A DNA stretch of 30,416 nucleotides from Mycogone perniciosa. Its lineage: Eukaryota > Ascomycota > Sordariomycetes > Hypocreales > Hypocreaceae. Under the pieces are notes generated by a model. It was not told the DNA's origin. It saw only the letters and a list, made by a program, of their open reading frames with translations, and made no database searches. Of this stretch, positions 1-8,914 are shown in pieces. Position 1 is the first letter of the stretch. Each line of letters begins with the position of its first letter. The position numbers were made by a program, and so were the translations under genes. The stretch lies in NCBI GenBank assembly GCA_025331125.1, contig JAOALB010000283.1:1-30416 (forward strand). Direction: 5' to 3'.

Positions 1-345
1 GCTTTTTAATGCTCTACTTACTGCATAACGTGTTATGGTGGTTTCGAACTCCTTGCCAATAAATGCAACCATATCCTTTTGGCGCATGCATGGGGGACGA
101 GCAACCTTATCACATTAAGTGGCCAACATGTTAGGGATTATAGTACTCGGTCGGTCGGCACCGTTCGACGGGGCCCTGGTTGTTCCAAGGCGAACTTGGT
201 TCGATCGGCGGCGGCGTACCGTAAGAGTGGTCGTGGAGGTAATCTTGGCTAGGCCATCATCTGGAGGTACAGCATCGCCTTGCAGCTTAGCGATGATTGC
301 ATTATCAACGAAGCATTGCTGGCGAACGCTAAGATTTGGCGCCAT
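1..345 (-). pseudogene. Tc1/mariner-like transposase, N-terminal part, broken and cut by left edge
   Basis: Read on the minus strand, one frame runs from the ATG at 345 (MAPNLSVRQQ...) to the window edge, interrupted only by a TAA at 115-117. The first half has the layout of the N-terminal helix-turn-helix DNA-binding region of fungal Tc1/mariner-type transposases, including the linker RLGTTRAPSNGADRP, which resembles the Gly-Arg-Pro-rich linker between the two HTH subdomains. After the stop the same frame continues with RPPCMRQKDMVAFIGKEF and ends in YAVSRALKS, matching the second HTH of this family (the usual pattern is MxxFLxxEFxxxVxxxxISRxLK). The catalytic DDE domain would lie to the left, outside the window. 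Two further in-frame ATGs lie upstream at 354 and 378; 345 is chosen because family similarity begins there. The DNA is not AT-biased. The single stop makes this a pseudogene. The family call is from remembered motif similarity, not a search. Confidence 0.72.
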
Positions 346-960
346 TCTGATCATGCAGGTTTCATGCAAAGAGAACAAATGTGCTCTTTCTGCCTAACAA
401 ATGCGGCCTTTCCACTATCATATATAAGAGAGGTGCCAAAACAGGTTTTGCCTTGGGAACGAATCCTGTACTCACATTAACATGAAAAGCTTTCACAAGT
501 TCATCCTTTGCGTGGTTATCCATATCGTACCAGCCTCGCCAAACACGTCCCTAGCCAGGTCAGCATCGCTTTGGCAGCTGCTGAGACCATTATCGGCCGG
601 GCGGCCAAGTCCGTTCCGACAGGCTTGTCTGTTTGCACAAAACAAATATGCATCTTGAACACAGATCATTCTGACTGTATGAGCCTACCTTTGAAGCCAC
701 CTGCTGCCCTTCAGCGTATTGGCTCTGTTGTACTGGATGTGAAGCTGCTCATTGGCCTTTTGAAGCACATCTCTGCGCTGGAGATTTTCCTGTGACTTGA
801 GCTTGCATATACCTTGATTTCCACAAATGTATATTCTCTTGCAATGTGGCATCCTGATCAAAGCTATCAAATCCGAGGCCCTTGAGATATCAAAACGACC
901 AACTCTATGAATACTAATATTTAATGGATTGAAGTAAATATAATATAGATAGAAAAATTA
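346..960. other. Unassigned, weakly mutated DNA upstream of the transposase
   Basis: This stretch has near-normal base composition, unlike the rest of the window. Several overlapping open frames exist: 508-795 on plus (95 codons), 685-870 on minus (61 codons), and a minus frame of about 60 codons across roughly 500-680 containing ADLARDVFGEAGTIWI. None shows a family I recognise and none overlaps another convincingly, so it may be decayed host coding DNA or the 5' flank of the transposon. From about 900 onward the AT-rich, RIP-like composition begins. No tRNA or promoter could be supported. Confidence 0.4.
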
Positions 961-1157
961 TATACGGAGTACGGAGTAAATAGGGGTAAATAAAATACCC
1001 TATAGAAGGATTTGAACGTATACCCTTTAGCCTATTTAGGTAAAGCGCCTACTGCTAGATTACATAAGTTATTATTAATAGTATTTTTTTAAAGGGGGAG
1101 TATTTAATTAAAATCTAGACTCTTACCGACCCCTTTACTCTGTATTTATACGGAGTA
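961..1157. mobile_element. Candidate short non-autonomous element (MITE- or SINE-like) with TIRs and flanking direct repeats
   Basis: An 11-bp direct repeat TATACGGAGTA occurs at 961-971 and 1147-1157, as expected of a target-site duplication. Just inside it, the left end TACGGAGTAAATAGGGGTAA (about 970-989) is an imperfect inverted match to the right end (reverse complement of about 1122-1143, beginning TACAGAGTAAAGGGG). The core of about 175 bp has no ORF. On the minus strand it carries a B-box-like GTTCAAATCC and a degenerate tRNA-like stretch. An inverted-repeat MITE and a tRNA-derived SINE are both possible: the TIRs favour the first, the long direct repeat and B box the second. TACGGAG is repeated in tandem at the left edge, which makes the exact boundary uncertain. 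Confidence 0.5.
1008..1018 (-). promoter_or_regulatory. RNA polymerase III B-box-like motif
   Basis: The minus strand reads CGTTCAAATCC, ten of eleven bases of the B-box consensus GGTTCRANTCC found in the T-arm of tRNA genes. About 30 bases before it on that strand lies TAGCAGTAGGCGC (reverse complement within 1045-1058), a poor A-box/D-arm resemblance, followed by a stem CTTTA/TAAAG where an anticodon arm would sit. The stems do not close into a standard cloverleaf, so this is at most a tRNA-derived remnant. Confidence 0.35.
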
Positions 1158-1431
1158 TATAATACATTAATAATGCTATTACAGTATGCAAGGGCAGGTC
1201 AAGCCTACCGCTATTATGCCATAAGGATTGCTATTTGCACAGGAAGTGGGGCGGACTTCTTTTTTAGCCAATCCCGTGCTACCCATGCCGCCACACCAAA
1301 TTACAACGGAAAACCCTGGATAAAAAAAGTTAGCGCCAGAAGAGCCTAGGCTGACTAAGGCCATAACCAAAAATTTCTCCTTATTAACGGTGCTGCCTCC
1401 TATGAAGCTATGGCCAACGCAACAACCTAGG
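1158..1431. other. Non-coding or decayed DNA between the short element and the broken ORF
   Basis: Composition is close to normal, with little sign of RIP after about 1180. A minus-strand open frame at 1179-1448 (89 codons) shows no recognisable motif. A 17-bp segment here (1224-1240) is repeated in inverted orientation at 1601-1617 inside the neighbouring ORF, and the protein frames share ANSNP at that site, so the two flanks may be related by an old inverted duplication. Confidence 0.35.
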
Positions 1432-1617
1432 ATGGATCTGAATTTCATTCTCAGCGCGCCCGAAGGCTCTGGGTCTATTGCACCTTCCCAGTTAAATGAG
1501 CCTGCTAGTTCTCATGATGTCTCTTTCAATGATGACTATATTTAGGCTGCCTTGTGTTATTCCATGCAACGCTATGAAAATTTGGTGGCGGGGTATGGCA
1601 GTGCAAATAGCAATCCT
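1224..1617. repeat. Dispersed 17-bp inverted repeat pair (1224-1240 and 1601-1617)
   Basis: AGGATTGCTATTTGCAC at 1224-1240 is the exact reverse complement of GTGCAAATAGCAATCCT at 1601-1617. A weaker inverted similarity (AATTTGGTG-GCGG) lies nearby at about 1285-1300 and 1580-1592. Together these suggest a decayed inverted duplication of perhaps 100 bp, or the remains of an element with long inverted repeats. Confidence 0.45.
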
Positions 1618-1815
1618 CTATGCCATAAAGAGCAAAAAAGCCCCAGAGATCTACGAAGCTATAGCTACTACTCGTGCCACGCCCCACTTATCCGCCAAGT
1701 CGGGTTCCCTCCAGCTGATAAGCTAGTGCTCGACACTAAGGCGGCTATATCACTAAGGCGGCCACTTTTCAATCAATTTATCTTTTTTATCGAATATCTC
1801 AATACTATACAATAA
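1432..1815 (+). pseudogene. Unidentified short ORF interrupted by one TAG
   Basis: A frame starting at ATG 1432 (MDLNFILSAPEGSGS...) runs to 1542, meets TAG at 1543-1545, and continues in the same frame without another stop to 1815. The two parts total about 127 codons. The stop could be a former CAG or TGG, since both change to TAG by a single RIP-type transition. The sequence downstream of the stop (AALCYSMQRYENLVAGYG) has ordinary amino-acid composition up to about residue 108, after which the DNA turns AT-rich and the translation becomes low-complexity, so the original C-terminus is probably lost. I recognise no domain, signal peptide or membrane segment. It may be a fragment of a transposon-encoded protein or of a host gene. 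A short tandem repeat, CACTAAGGCGGC, occurs twice around 1734-1762. Confidence 0.35.
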
Positions 1816-2180
1816 AATACTTTAGTGAGGTCGAAATTTATATACAATAAGCCCTAGAGTATATACAGTTAAATCTAAACGCAAAAATAATTACTATTGC
1901 GTAAGAATTTGCGGTTCCGCGGAATTGCCTTTAATAATATATCTTTAGCATTTTATTAAGATTTAAATACTTAGCAGCTAATATTAAGCTAAGCTAAGAG
2001 GAAGAAACTACTTTATACCTTTATATTAATCGGCTAAATGCAGTTAATTTAACTATATAACCTAAGTTTATTGCAGATACTGTAAATTATATTTTAAAAG
2101 AGAGGTTTTTATTTTTATTAAAGCTATTACCTATAATTAAAAGTTTTTAAATTAGCTGATTCTTTAAGTAATATAAATAT
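1816..2180. other. AT-rich RIP-type DNA flanking the copia element
   Basis: No ORF or domain is visible. The composition switches abruptly to the A+T extreme seen in the rest of the window. A GC island containing the 10-bp palindrome TTCCGCGGAA lies at 1915-1924 and stands out from the surrounding sequence. Otherwise nothing can be supported. Confidence 0.5.
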
Positions 2181-2374
2181 TCTTAAAAAGGAGGGCTAAA
2201 AAGTAAGGATTTTAGTGTATTTAGGTAACCTTCCTATTCTGGCTAGACCCGGAATTAGGCCTAATGCTAGGACCGAGTTCTAGAGGAACTTTAGTGTAAA
2301 TCAGGAAATTTCTATTATCTTTAATAATAACGATTAAGCTAGGACCAGCTATCCCGCCTACCCTAGACTTAATA
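2181..2374 (+). repeat. 5' LTR of the copia element
   Basis: This matches 7918-8111 without gaps. The start TCTTAAAAAGG and end TTAATA fit an original TGTTGG...TAACA after RIP. A block around 2241-2264 containing AGACCCGGAATTAGGCCTAA is unchanged in both LTRs. This copy is less mutated than the 3' LTR, keeping for example GGACCGAGTTCTAGAGG. The DNA just right of it has the tandem ATAATGGCTATAATGGCTAT; no primer-binding site could be assigned with confidence. Confidence 0.85.
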
Positions 2375-3249
2375 TAATGGCTATAATGGCTATTATGAAA
2401 AATCTGACTAAAATGGTTTCCTGTTTATATAGCTGTAAGTTAATATAGCCGATTTCCTATATAAATAAATTTTGCAGAAAATAAGAATAGGGCTATAAAC
2501 CTAATTCTGCCGCTATATTCCTATTATTTAATTAAAGGACTATTATAGACAATAAAGCTATTATTTATACAATTACTTTTATACTAGCTATATATATATT
2601 AAATATTCTATAGCTTTCTAGCTATTAGTTTAGTTATAATTTAATTGTTTATTTATTATTAACTTAATTAAACTTTTAGTTATTTCTTTATTACTATATT
2701 ATATATAGCTTCTTAAAAGCTATTTTTAAGCTTTTACTGTAAATACTATTATAGTTATAGTAATACTATTTATATTACTATTTTTATATACTATATAATA
2801 TATAATATATTTCTATAAAATATAGGTTTAATATCAGCAGTATAAATTAACCTATTAAAGCTTTTAATAGTTTTATTTCTTTAGTTAAAGATAATAGCTC
2901 TCTTTAATAGTAAAGGGATCTATTTATTTAAGTGTAAAATATAAAATAAAAGCTTTAGGTATAAAGGGCTTTTACTAAAACAGTTAAAGTATAGTTAAAG
3001 GGTTAAAATAATACTATAACTCAGCTATTTAATACTCTAGCTAACCTAGCTACTGCTATATTAAAGCTTTAATAATAAACTATTAATTTAATATAAATTA
3101 ATTTTATAGCCTTTATTTTAATGCTGATATAAGCTTTTACTCCTATTTTTATATTAATTTAGGTTTTATTTTTATTTATTCCTTAACTTTAAAATACTAT
3201 TTTTACTGTAAATAGTAGTTTTATTAAAAAGGCATTAAAAAAGGTCTAT

Positions 3250-3900
3250 AGCTTTTTAAACAGCTATAAGCTAGTAGGCTTTAATAACTTTAATAAATAG
3301 AAATAGTCTTTAAATATTATACTTAAAGCTATAAATTACTATACTTTTATAAAAAATGCTATAATTATTAATTGTTTATTTAATTTAAAATAGGCCCTAT
3401 TACTTGTACTAATTAAAGATAATTTAATAGCTATTTTTATTATATTTATTGCTTAAATTTAAAGTATAAAAAAGCATTTTTAGTATTAAAAAATTACCTT
3501 AATACTTTATAAAGAGATTCCCTTTATAAAGAATTCTATTGATTAAATTATAGTAATTATAAAGGATCTTTAGCTAAATTTAATACTACTTTTAATAGCT
3601 TATTAACTAAATTAGCTATTTTAAAGGTTAATATTAATATACTAGACTAAACTAATTAATATTTAAATTCCTTAAAAAAGACTTATCCTTAATAGGCTAA
3701 AAGAATTAAAGGAACTATTAAATGTAATAAAGCTATTAGGCAATTAACTAAAGGTTTTAATATTTAATTTCTTATAGCAGATATATCAAAAGAGACTAAG
3801 AATTTATCTTTTACTGTATATAAAGTTAATAAAGCTTTAAGCCCTTTTAAATCCCTTAATTAAAAGCCAGCTTCTAATTCTAATAAAAAGAAAAGAAATT
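3250..3900 (+). pseudogene. Copia Gag remnant
   Basis: The plus-strand translation near 3260-3330 reads KLVGFNNFNK followed by an in-frame stop and a line of hydrophobic and lysine residues. This is the signature of copia Gag proteins, where an L-x-G-x-N-F-x-x-W motif opens the capsid-like domain and the stop takes the place of the tryptophan (TGG to TAG). Downstream, a lysine- and asparagine-rich tail of tandem AAAAGAATT units at about 3893-3930 lies where the basic C-terminal part is expected. No CCHC zinc knuckle could be read. Gag would form the virus-like particle that packages the element RNA. Boundaries are approximate and the reading frame is destroyed. Confidence 0.5.
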
Positions 3901-4159
3901 AAAAGAATTAAAAGAATTAAAAGAATTAAAACCAACAAAACCAAAAGTAAACTATAGAAAATACTGCTTTTACTAGTATATATTATCTAGCTATTAAAAA
4001 GTATAGCTTAAAAGAGCTATTAAAAGAGTCTCTTATTAAATCTATTAGCAGTTTAGATAATAATTAAAATCGTTTATATACTTTAAACGCTAAAAAAGGA
4101 AAAAAGTCTTTTAATCCTTTTAAGCCTTTTAAATCTTTTAAAAAACCTAAACCCTTTAA

Positions 4160-7100
4160 ACTTTTTATTTAAAATAGTCTATTATATAATACTAAATCTA
4201 TAGTTTATATGATTAATTTAAAAAATAATTTATAGATTATAAACTTAATAATAGAGATTTAAATATTATTTATATGAGTAGGGGCTTTATTACCTTTAAA
4301 GTAATAAGTATAGCTACTTTTAATATCTTTAATAAAGATAATAACTATAAAGAGATAAAATGATTAAATAACCTTTATTGCCTATAGCTAAATATAAACT
4401 TTATAAATAGTTTAAAGTATTATTAAACTAAAAGATATATATAGTATAATACTTTTTTTATTAAAACTATATAGTTAATAAAGCTATTAAATCCCTTAAA
4501 ATATAGTTTTTTCCTTATAATTAAAAGATATATTATACTTTATAGCTATATACATAACTATAAAGCTTATAGCTTTATATAAGTTTAAATTTCTATTATA
4601 AGTAAAGAAAAGGCTTAGGAATATATTACTATTTTAAAAGTAATAGCTTTAAAAAAATAATTAATTAAATTTAATTTTAAGTTTATAAAAAAAATAATCT
4701 TAAAGGAAAAGATCTCTTTAAACTCTTTAAAACCTTAAACTAAGTAAAGGAAAAGGGGCTTTATATACCTTTATTGCCTAAAGAAATAAAGGGGAATAAG
4801 CTTATAGAAGATACCTTTATAGAGGAAAGGCCTTATATACTTAAAGAATCCTCTATTATTAAAGATTTAAAAGTTACTAAACTATTTAAATTAAAGGGAA
4901 AAACTATTATTAGTTTTAGCTATAAACTATTAAAGCTAGCCCTTTTATAGTATAAAAGATTAAGTTATATTAGGTTAAGTCTATTAAAAAAAACTATTAA
5001 AATAATTCTTAAAATTCTTAACTTTAATGTTATTAAAGAGACTAAATTCTATTACTTGATATATAATAAAAGAAAAGCTATTAAAAGGCTTAATTTAAAG
5101 TTAATTCCTAATCTATTAGCCTTTTTAATTTATTTAAAAGCTAATACTTTCTTTATAAAGTTAATGCCTTATAATAAAGCCTTTATTAATTTTTTAATTA
5201 TTAATAGAAAATTAAAATATAGGTAGCTATTCTTTTTAAAAGATTATAGTAAACCTACCTTTTTAGCTACTATATAAAGCTTTATAAATAGCTTAAAAAC
5301 GCAGTATAACTAGTATTTTAAAGGATTTTACAATAGTAGCAGAAAGAAAATTAATTAAACACTTTAAATTTAATTTCTTTTTTTAAAAATTATATATTTT
5401 TATAATAGCCTTTATATTTATAAATAGAATAGTTTAATAAAACGCTTTATTAAAGTTTTATTAAATAAACTATAGGCTATTATTATAGCAGTTAATTTAC
5501 TGCTATATCTTTAAAACTTTATTATTACTATAGTTTTTAAATTAATTAACTATATAGCTATTATTAATAAAGACTTTACCTTTTATTAAAAATTATATAA
5601 AAACTTAGACTTTAATAAAGATTATAAACTTAATCTGTAAGATATAGGATTATTAGCTTTTATTATAAAGTATTTATTTTATAAAAATAAAGGGCTAAAG
5701 GCTATAAATTAGCCTTTAAAACTAAAACTAAAAGATTATTAGCAGTTTTAAGTAGTAATATTTACTTTATTTATATTTTAACTAAATATATAGTCTTTAA
5801 ATTATAAACTATAAAGCTATATAAAAATAAGATTTTTAAGCTTTAAATTCTAAAGCCTACTATAAGTTAGAATAATAAAGAATTAAAAAAAGAAATAAAG
5901 CTATATTTTATAAATTAAATAATTCTTAGCTTTTAAAATATTAATCCTTTACTCTTTAACTTTATTTTAAAAGGAGTACCTACTACTATTCCCTTTATTC
6001 CTATCCTAGTTATATAAAACTCTGCAGTTATAGAGGATCTTATAAATATAAATATATCCCATTTTCTCTATAATAGTATTAAAAAGCTAGCTTTTCTAGC
6101 TACTGCAGTATAAAGCCTATAAACGTTTAAGTAAATACTTTATAATTTTAATAAAATTAAATGGCTAAAAGTAATTTATAGTGAATTTAATTAATTAATT
6201 AAATAATATACCTTTACTTTTATTAAATATAATAGTATTTTTAAAGGCAGGAATTCTATTATTAATTAATTAATTTTAAAGATTAAAAAAGACTAAAATA
6301 ATAAAATAATAAAATTTAAAGCTAGATTAATTATTAAGGGTTTTTAATAACTAAGGGTTTTTAATAACTAAAAGGAATAAATTTTAACTAAATATTTGCC
6401 TTAACAGCTATTCCTTTTATTTAATAGCTCTTATTAACTTTAACTATTATCTATTACTAGGAAATTAAATAAATTAACTTTATTAATATATTCTTTAATA
6501 AAATATTTAAAGAAACTATTTTCTTTAATTTCCTTAAAGGATTTAAAGACTATATTAATTAAACTTCTTGTAAGATTAAATTTATTTTTAAAAAGCTAGG
6601 TTATAACTTTAATATAAATTAGGCTATTTAATTATAGAAAGCTCTTTATAGTCTAAAACAGTCTTTTAAAGAATAGCAGTAGGCTTTATAAACTTTGAGA
6701 AATAAACTAGGATATAAGCCTTTAATTTTTAACTCTGCTATTCTTTGTAACCTAAATAATAGTATTTTTATTATTATTTATATAAATAACTGCCTTTTTA
6801 TTAAATTAAATAAAGAAGCTATAGTTTAATTAAAGCTAGCTTTTAATAAAGTTTATACTATAAAAGATAAAGGCCCTGCCTCTTTTTTTTAAAGGTTTAG
6901 ATAATTAAAGATAGAAAAAGAGGCCTTTTTTAATTTTCTTAAAAATAATATATTATTAAAGCTATAAAGTCTTTTAACCTTTAAAACTCTAAGCCTATTT
7001 AATTACCTTTATAGCCCTCTCTTTTAGCTAATAAAACTATAATTAAACTAAATAAAGTTAATACTAAGCTTTTTTAAACTATTATTAATACTATTATTTA

Positions 7101-7760
7101 TTTAATAATTTATATATAAATAAATACTAGCTTTCTAGTCTAGTAGCTAGTTAAATAATTTTAAGGCCTTTATAAAAAGTATTTAAATGCAGCCTATAAC
7201 CTATTATCGTATTTAAGTAATACCTAGAATCTAATTATTTAATATATTAGAAAATCTAGTCCTATACCTATTAGTTATTACAATAGTAATTTTACTAAAA
7301 ATAAAAAATTAAGTAAATTAACTTATAGCTATATTATTATAGTTATTAATAAGCTAATTAACTAGAAATTAAAAAAAAGTTTAACTATTTATCTTTTTAT
7401 ATTAAAAGTAAAGTTTATAGCTTTTATAAAAGGTATTAAAGAGATTTAATAGCTTATTAGCCTATATAAAGAGGTAGATTAACTAATTATATAGCCAATC
7501 TCTTTACTTAATAATAATAAAAGTACTATTTTTATCTTAAATAACCTTACCCTTTATAATTAAATAAAATATACTTTATTATAGTTTAATTATATTAAAA
7601 AATAGGTTAAAATAGTATTATTATAGTTAACTACTTAAAAACTAGTAAAATAGTTACTAATAGGCTTCCTAAGCCCTTTCTAGGTCTAAAATTAAAGAAT
7701 TTTATTAATCTCTTTAATTTTAAGATTTTACTTAAAGTATATATTTAAAAATTTTACCTT
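4160..7760 (+). pseudogene. Copia Pol remnant: protease, integrase, RT, RNase H
   Basis: Domains follow copia order on the plus strand. At about 4180-4230, LLYNTKSIVYMIN stands where WLLDTGAS-x-H-x-T belongs, the protease active site. At 5409-5460, a stretch ending FNKTL matches the QNGxAERFNxTL segment that closes the integrase core. At about 6312-6345, KFKARLIIKGF is the copia RT hallmark KARLVxKGF. At about 6640-6670, KALYSLKQSFKE matches the RT motif ALYGLKQSPRxW. At 6779-6790, YINN replaces the catalytic YVDD. RNase H follows at about 7270-7690, with the NWKSKKQ trace and a C-terminal stretch equivalent to the ADxLTKPL region. Together these enzymes would copy and integrate the element. 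Every domain is interrupted by stops, and both catalytic aspartates of RT have been lost. Confidence 0.85.
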
Positions 7761-7917
7761 TTTTATAGCTAGTTATTATTTTATAGCTATAAGCTATTTT
7801 TATTATTTTTAGCTATATTAATTATCTTTTTTATTTTTTATATTTTAATTACTTTTATATATTTAAATCCTCTATTTACTTTAAAGTTTTATAGGATAAT
7901 GTTTATTTTAAAGGGAT

Positions 7918-8111
7918 TATTAAAAAAGACAGCTAAAAAGTAAAGATTTTAATATATTAAAGTAACCTTTTTATTTTAGCTAGACCCGGAATTAGGCCTA
8001 ACGCTAGGATTAAGTTTTAAAGGAACTTTAATATAAGTTAAGAAATTTCTATTATCTTTAACAATAACAATTAAGCTAAGACTAGCTATCCTGCTTACCC
8101 TAAATGTAACA
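7918..8111 (+). repeat. 3' LTR of the copia element
   Basis: This is the gap-free partner of 2181-2374. It starts TATTAAAAAAGACAGC, as expected from TGTTGGAAARGACAGC after RIP, and ends ATGTAACA. It has more G-to-A and C-to-T changes than the 5' LTR in its first and last thirds but shares the unmutated block around 7978-8001. Confidence 0.85.
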
Positions 8112-8267
8112 ATCCAGGTTAATTCTTAATAGTTAAACTAAGGTTTACAGGGTTTATATTAATAGAGAGGTTAAAGATAAATACTAAGCAGGGTAATATA
8201 GTTATAATTCTATAAAATAGGCACTTTTAATAAATGCAATTATTAATAACTATTTAAATAACTATTT
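8112..8267. other. Spacer between the copia element and the first gypsy LTR
   Basis: This is AT-rich with some surviving G runs (AGGTTTACAGGG, AGCAGGG). No ORF, LTR end or repeat was recognised. It may be the host or older-transposon target into which one of the two elements inserted. Confidence 0.4.
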
Positions 8268-8654
8268 TATTAAAGGTAACTAATATACCTAATACACTTA
8301 TACTCCTTTTTACTAGCCTACTTAAAAAAAGTCGGTTATTTATTTAAGCAACTATTAGATTAAGAAAGTATAAAAGTATAAAGATAAAACAGATAGACCT
8401 AGTTTAATAAACTATTAACCTATATTCTCTTTTAATATATTACTTTACCTATAATTTTATAGCTAATAAAGTATAAAGAGGTAATTATTAGTTACTTTCA
8501 GCTATAGATATTATAATTAAATAATATATATTATCTTTTAATCCCTATATTACTTAACTGCAGCTTTATAGTTCTATTAAAAGCGCAGATTCCTGCACTT
8601 TATTTAAATTATTATTAATATATATATTTTGTCGAGGGAGAATCAGCGCTCCAA

Positions 8655-8674
8655 ACACACACACACACACACAC
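8655..8674. repeat. (AC)10 microsatellite inside the solo LTR
   Basis: Ten AC units are visible. In LTR orientation this is a GT tract. The equivalent tract in the degraded LTR is now (AT)n on both sides of the insertion. Confidence 0.95.
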
Positions 8675-8690
8675 CAACAACAACCGGCAT

Positions 8691-8711
8691 AGAGCGCGGG
8701 AACCGCGCTCT
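8691..8711. other. GC-rich 9-bp hairpin in the solo LTR
   Basis: AGAGCGCGG and CCGCGCTCT form a perfect 9-bp stem around a GAA loop. In LTR orientation it lies about 50 bp from the 3' end, where a structured R/U5 segment or a 3'-end processing signal could sit; that role is inference. In the degraded copy the stem is partly lost (AAGCGCAG against CTGCACTT). Confidence 0.6.
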
Positions 8712-8907
8712 TGATAGAACTACGAAGCCGTAATTGGGTAATATAGGGACTAAAAGATACTGCGAATCATTTGATTATGATGTCTGCAGTCGAAAGCAAC
8801 TAACGGTTACCTCTTTACGCCTTAATGGCTGTGAAATCACAGGTAGGGGTAGTGTATTGAGGGAGAACGCGGGTTTTGTTTGTATTAAACTAGGTCTATC
8901 TGTTTAT

Positions 8908-8914
8908 CTTTATA
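8908..8914 (-). promoter_or_regulatory. TATA-like box in the solo LTR
   Basis: The minus strand, which is the LTR sense strand, reads TATAAAG about 110 bp from the LTR start. The same motif survives in the degraded LTR at about 8375-8386 (TATAAAGATAAA). The position suits a U3 promoter. No transcription start can be seen. Confidence 0.35.

Larger units (their letters stand above)
2181..8111 (+). mobile_element. Full-length RIP-degraded Ty1/copia LTR retrotransposon
   Basis: Two direct repeats of 194 bp bound this element at a constant offset of 5737 bp with no indel in the part compared. Between them, plus-strand traces of copia proteins appear in the order Gag, protease, integrase, RT, RNase H. 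Integrase before RT is the diagnostic copia order. Total length is 5931 bp, normal for fungal copia elements. All frames are riddled with TAA and TAG from C-to-T and G-to-A change, so it cannot be active. The LTR ends derive from TGTT...AACA. No convincing target-site duplication is seen: the flanks are AATAT on the left and ATCCA on the right. Confidence 0.88.

Noticed and set aside
119..397. Open frame of 92 codons on plus, opposite the transposase
   Set aside because: It is the antisense shadow of the minus-strand transposase frame, whose motifs are recognisable; the plus frame has none.
961..1157. Functional tRNA gene on minus
   Set aside because: The B box is good, but acceptor, D and anticodon stems do not close, and the T-stem is mismatched.
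3890..3930. Tandem AAAAGAATT repeat as a regulatory or CRISPR-like array
   Set aside because: Only a few short units with no spacers; it lies where a basic, low-complexity Gag tail is expected in RIPed DNA.
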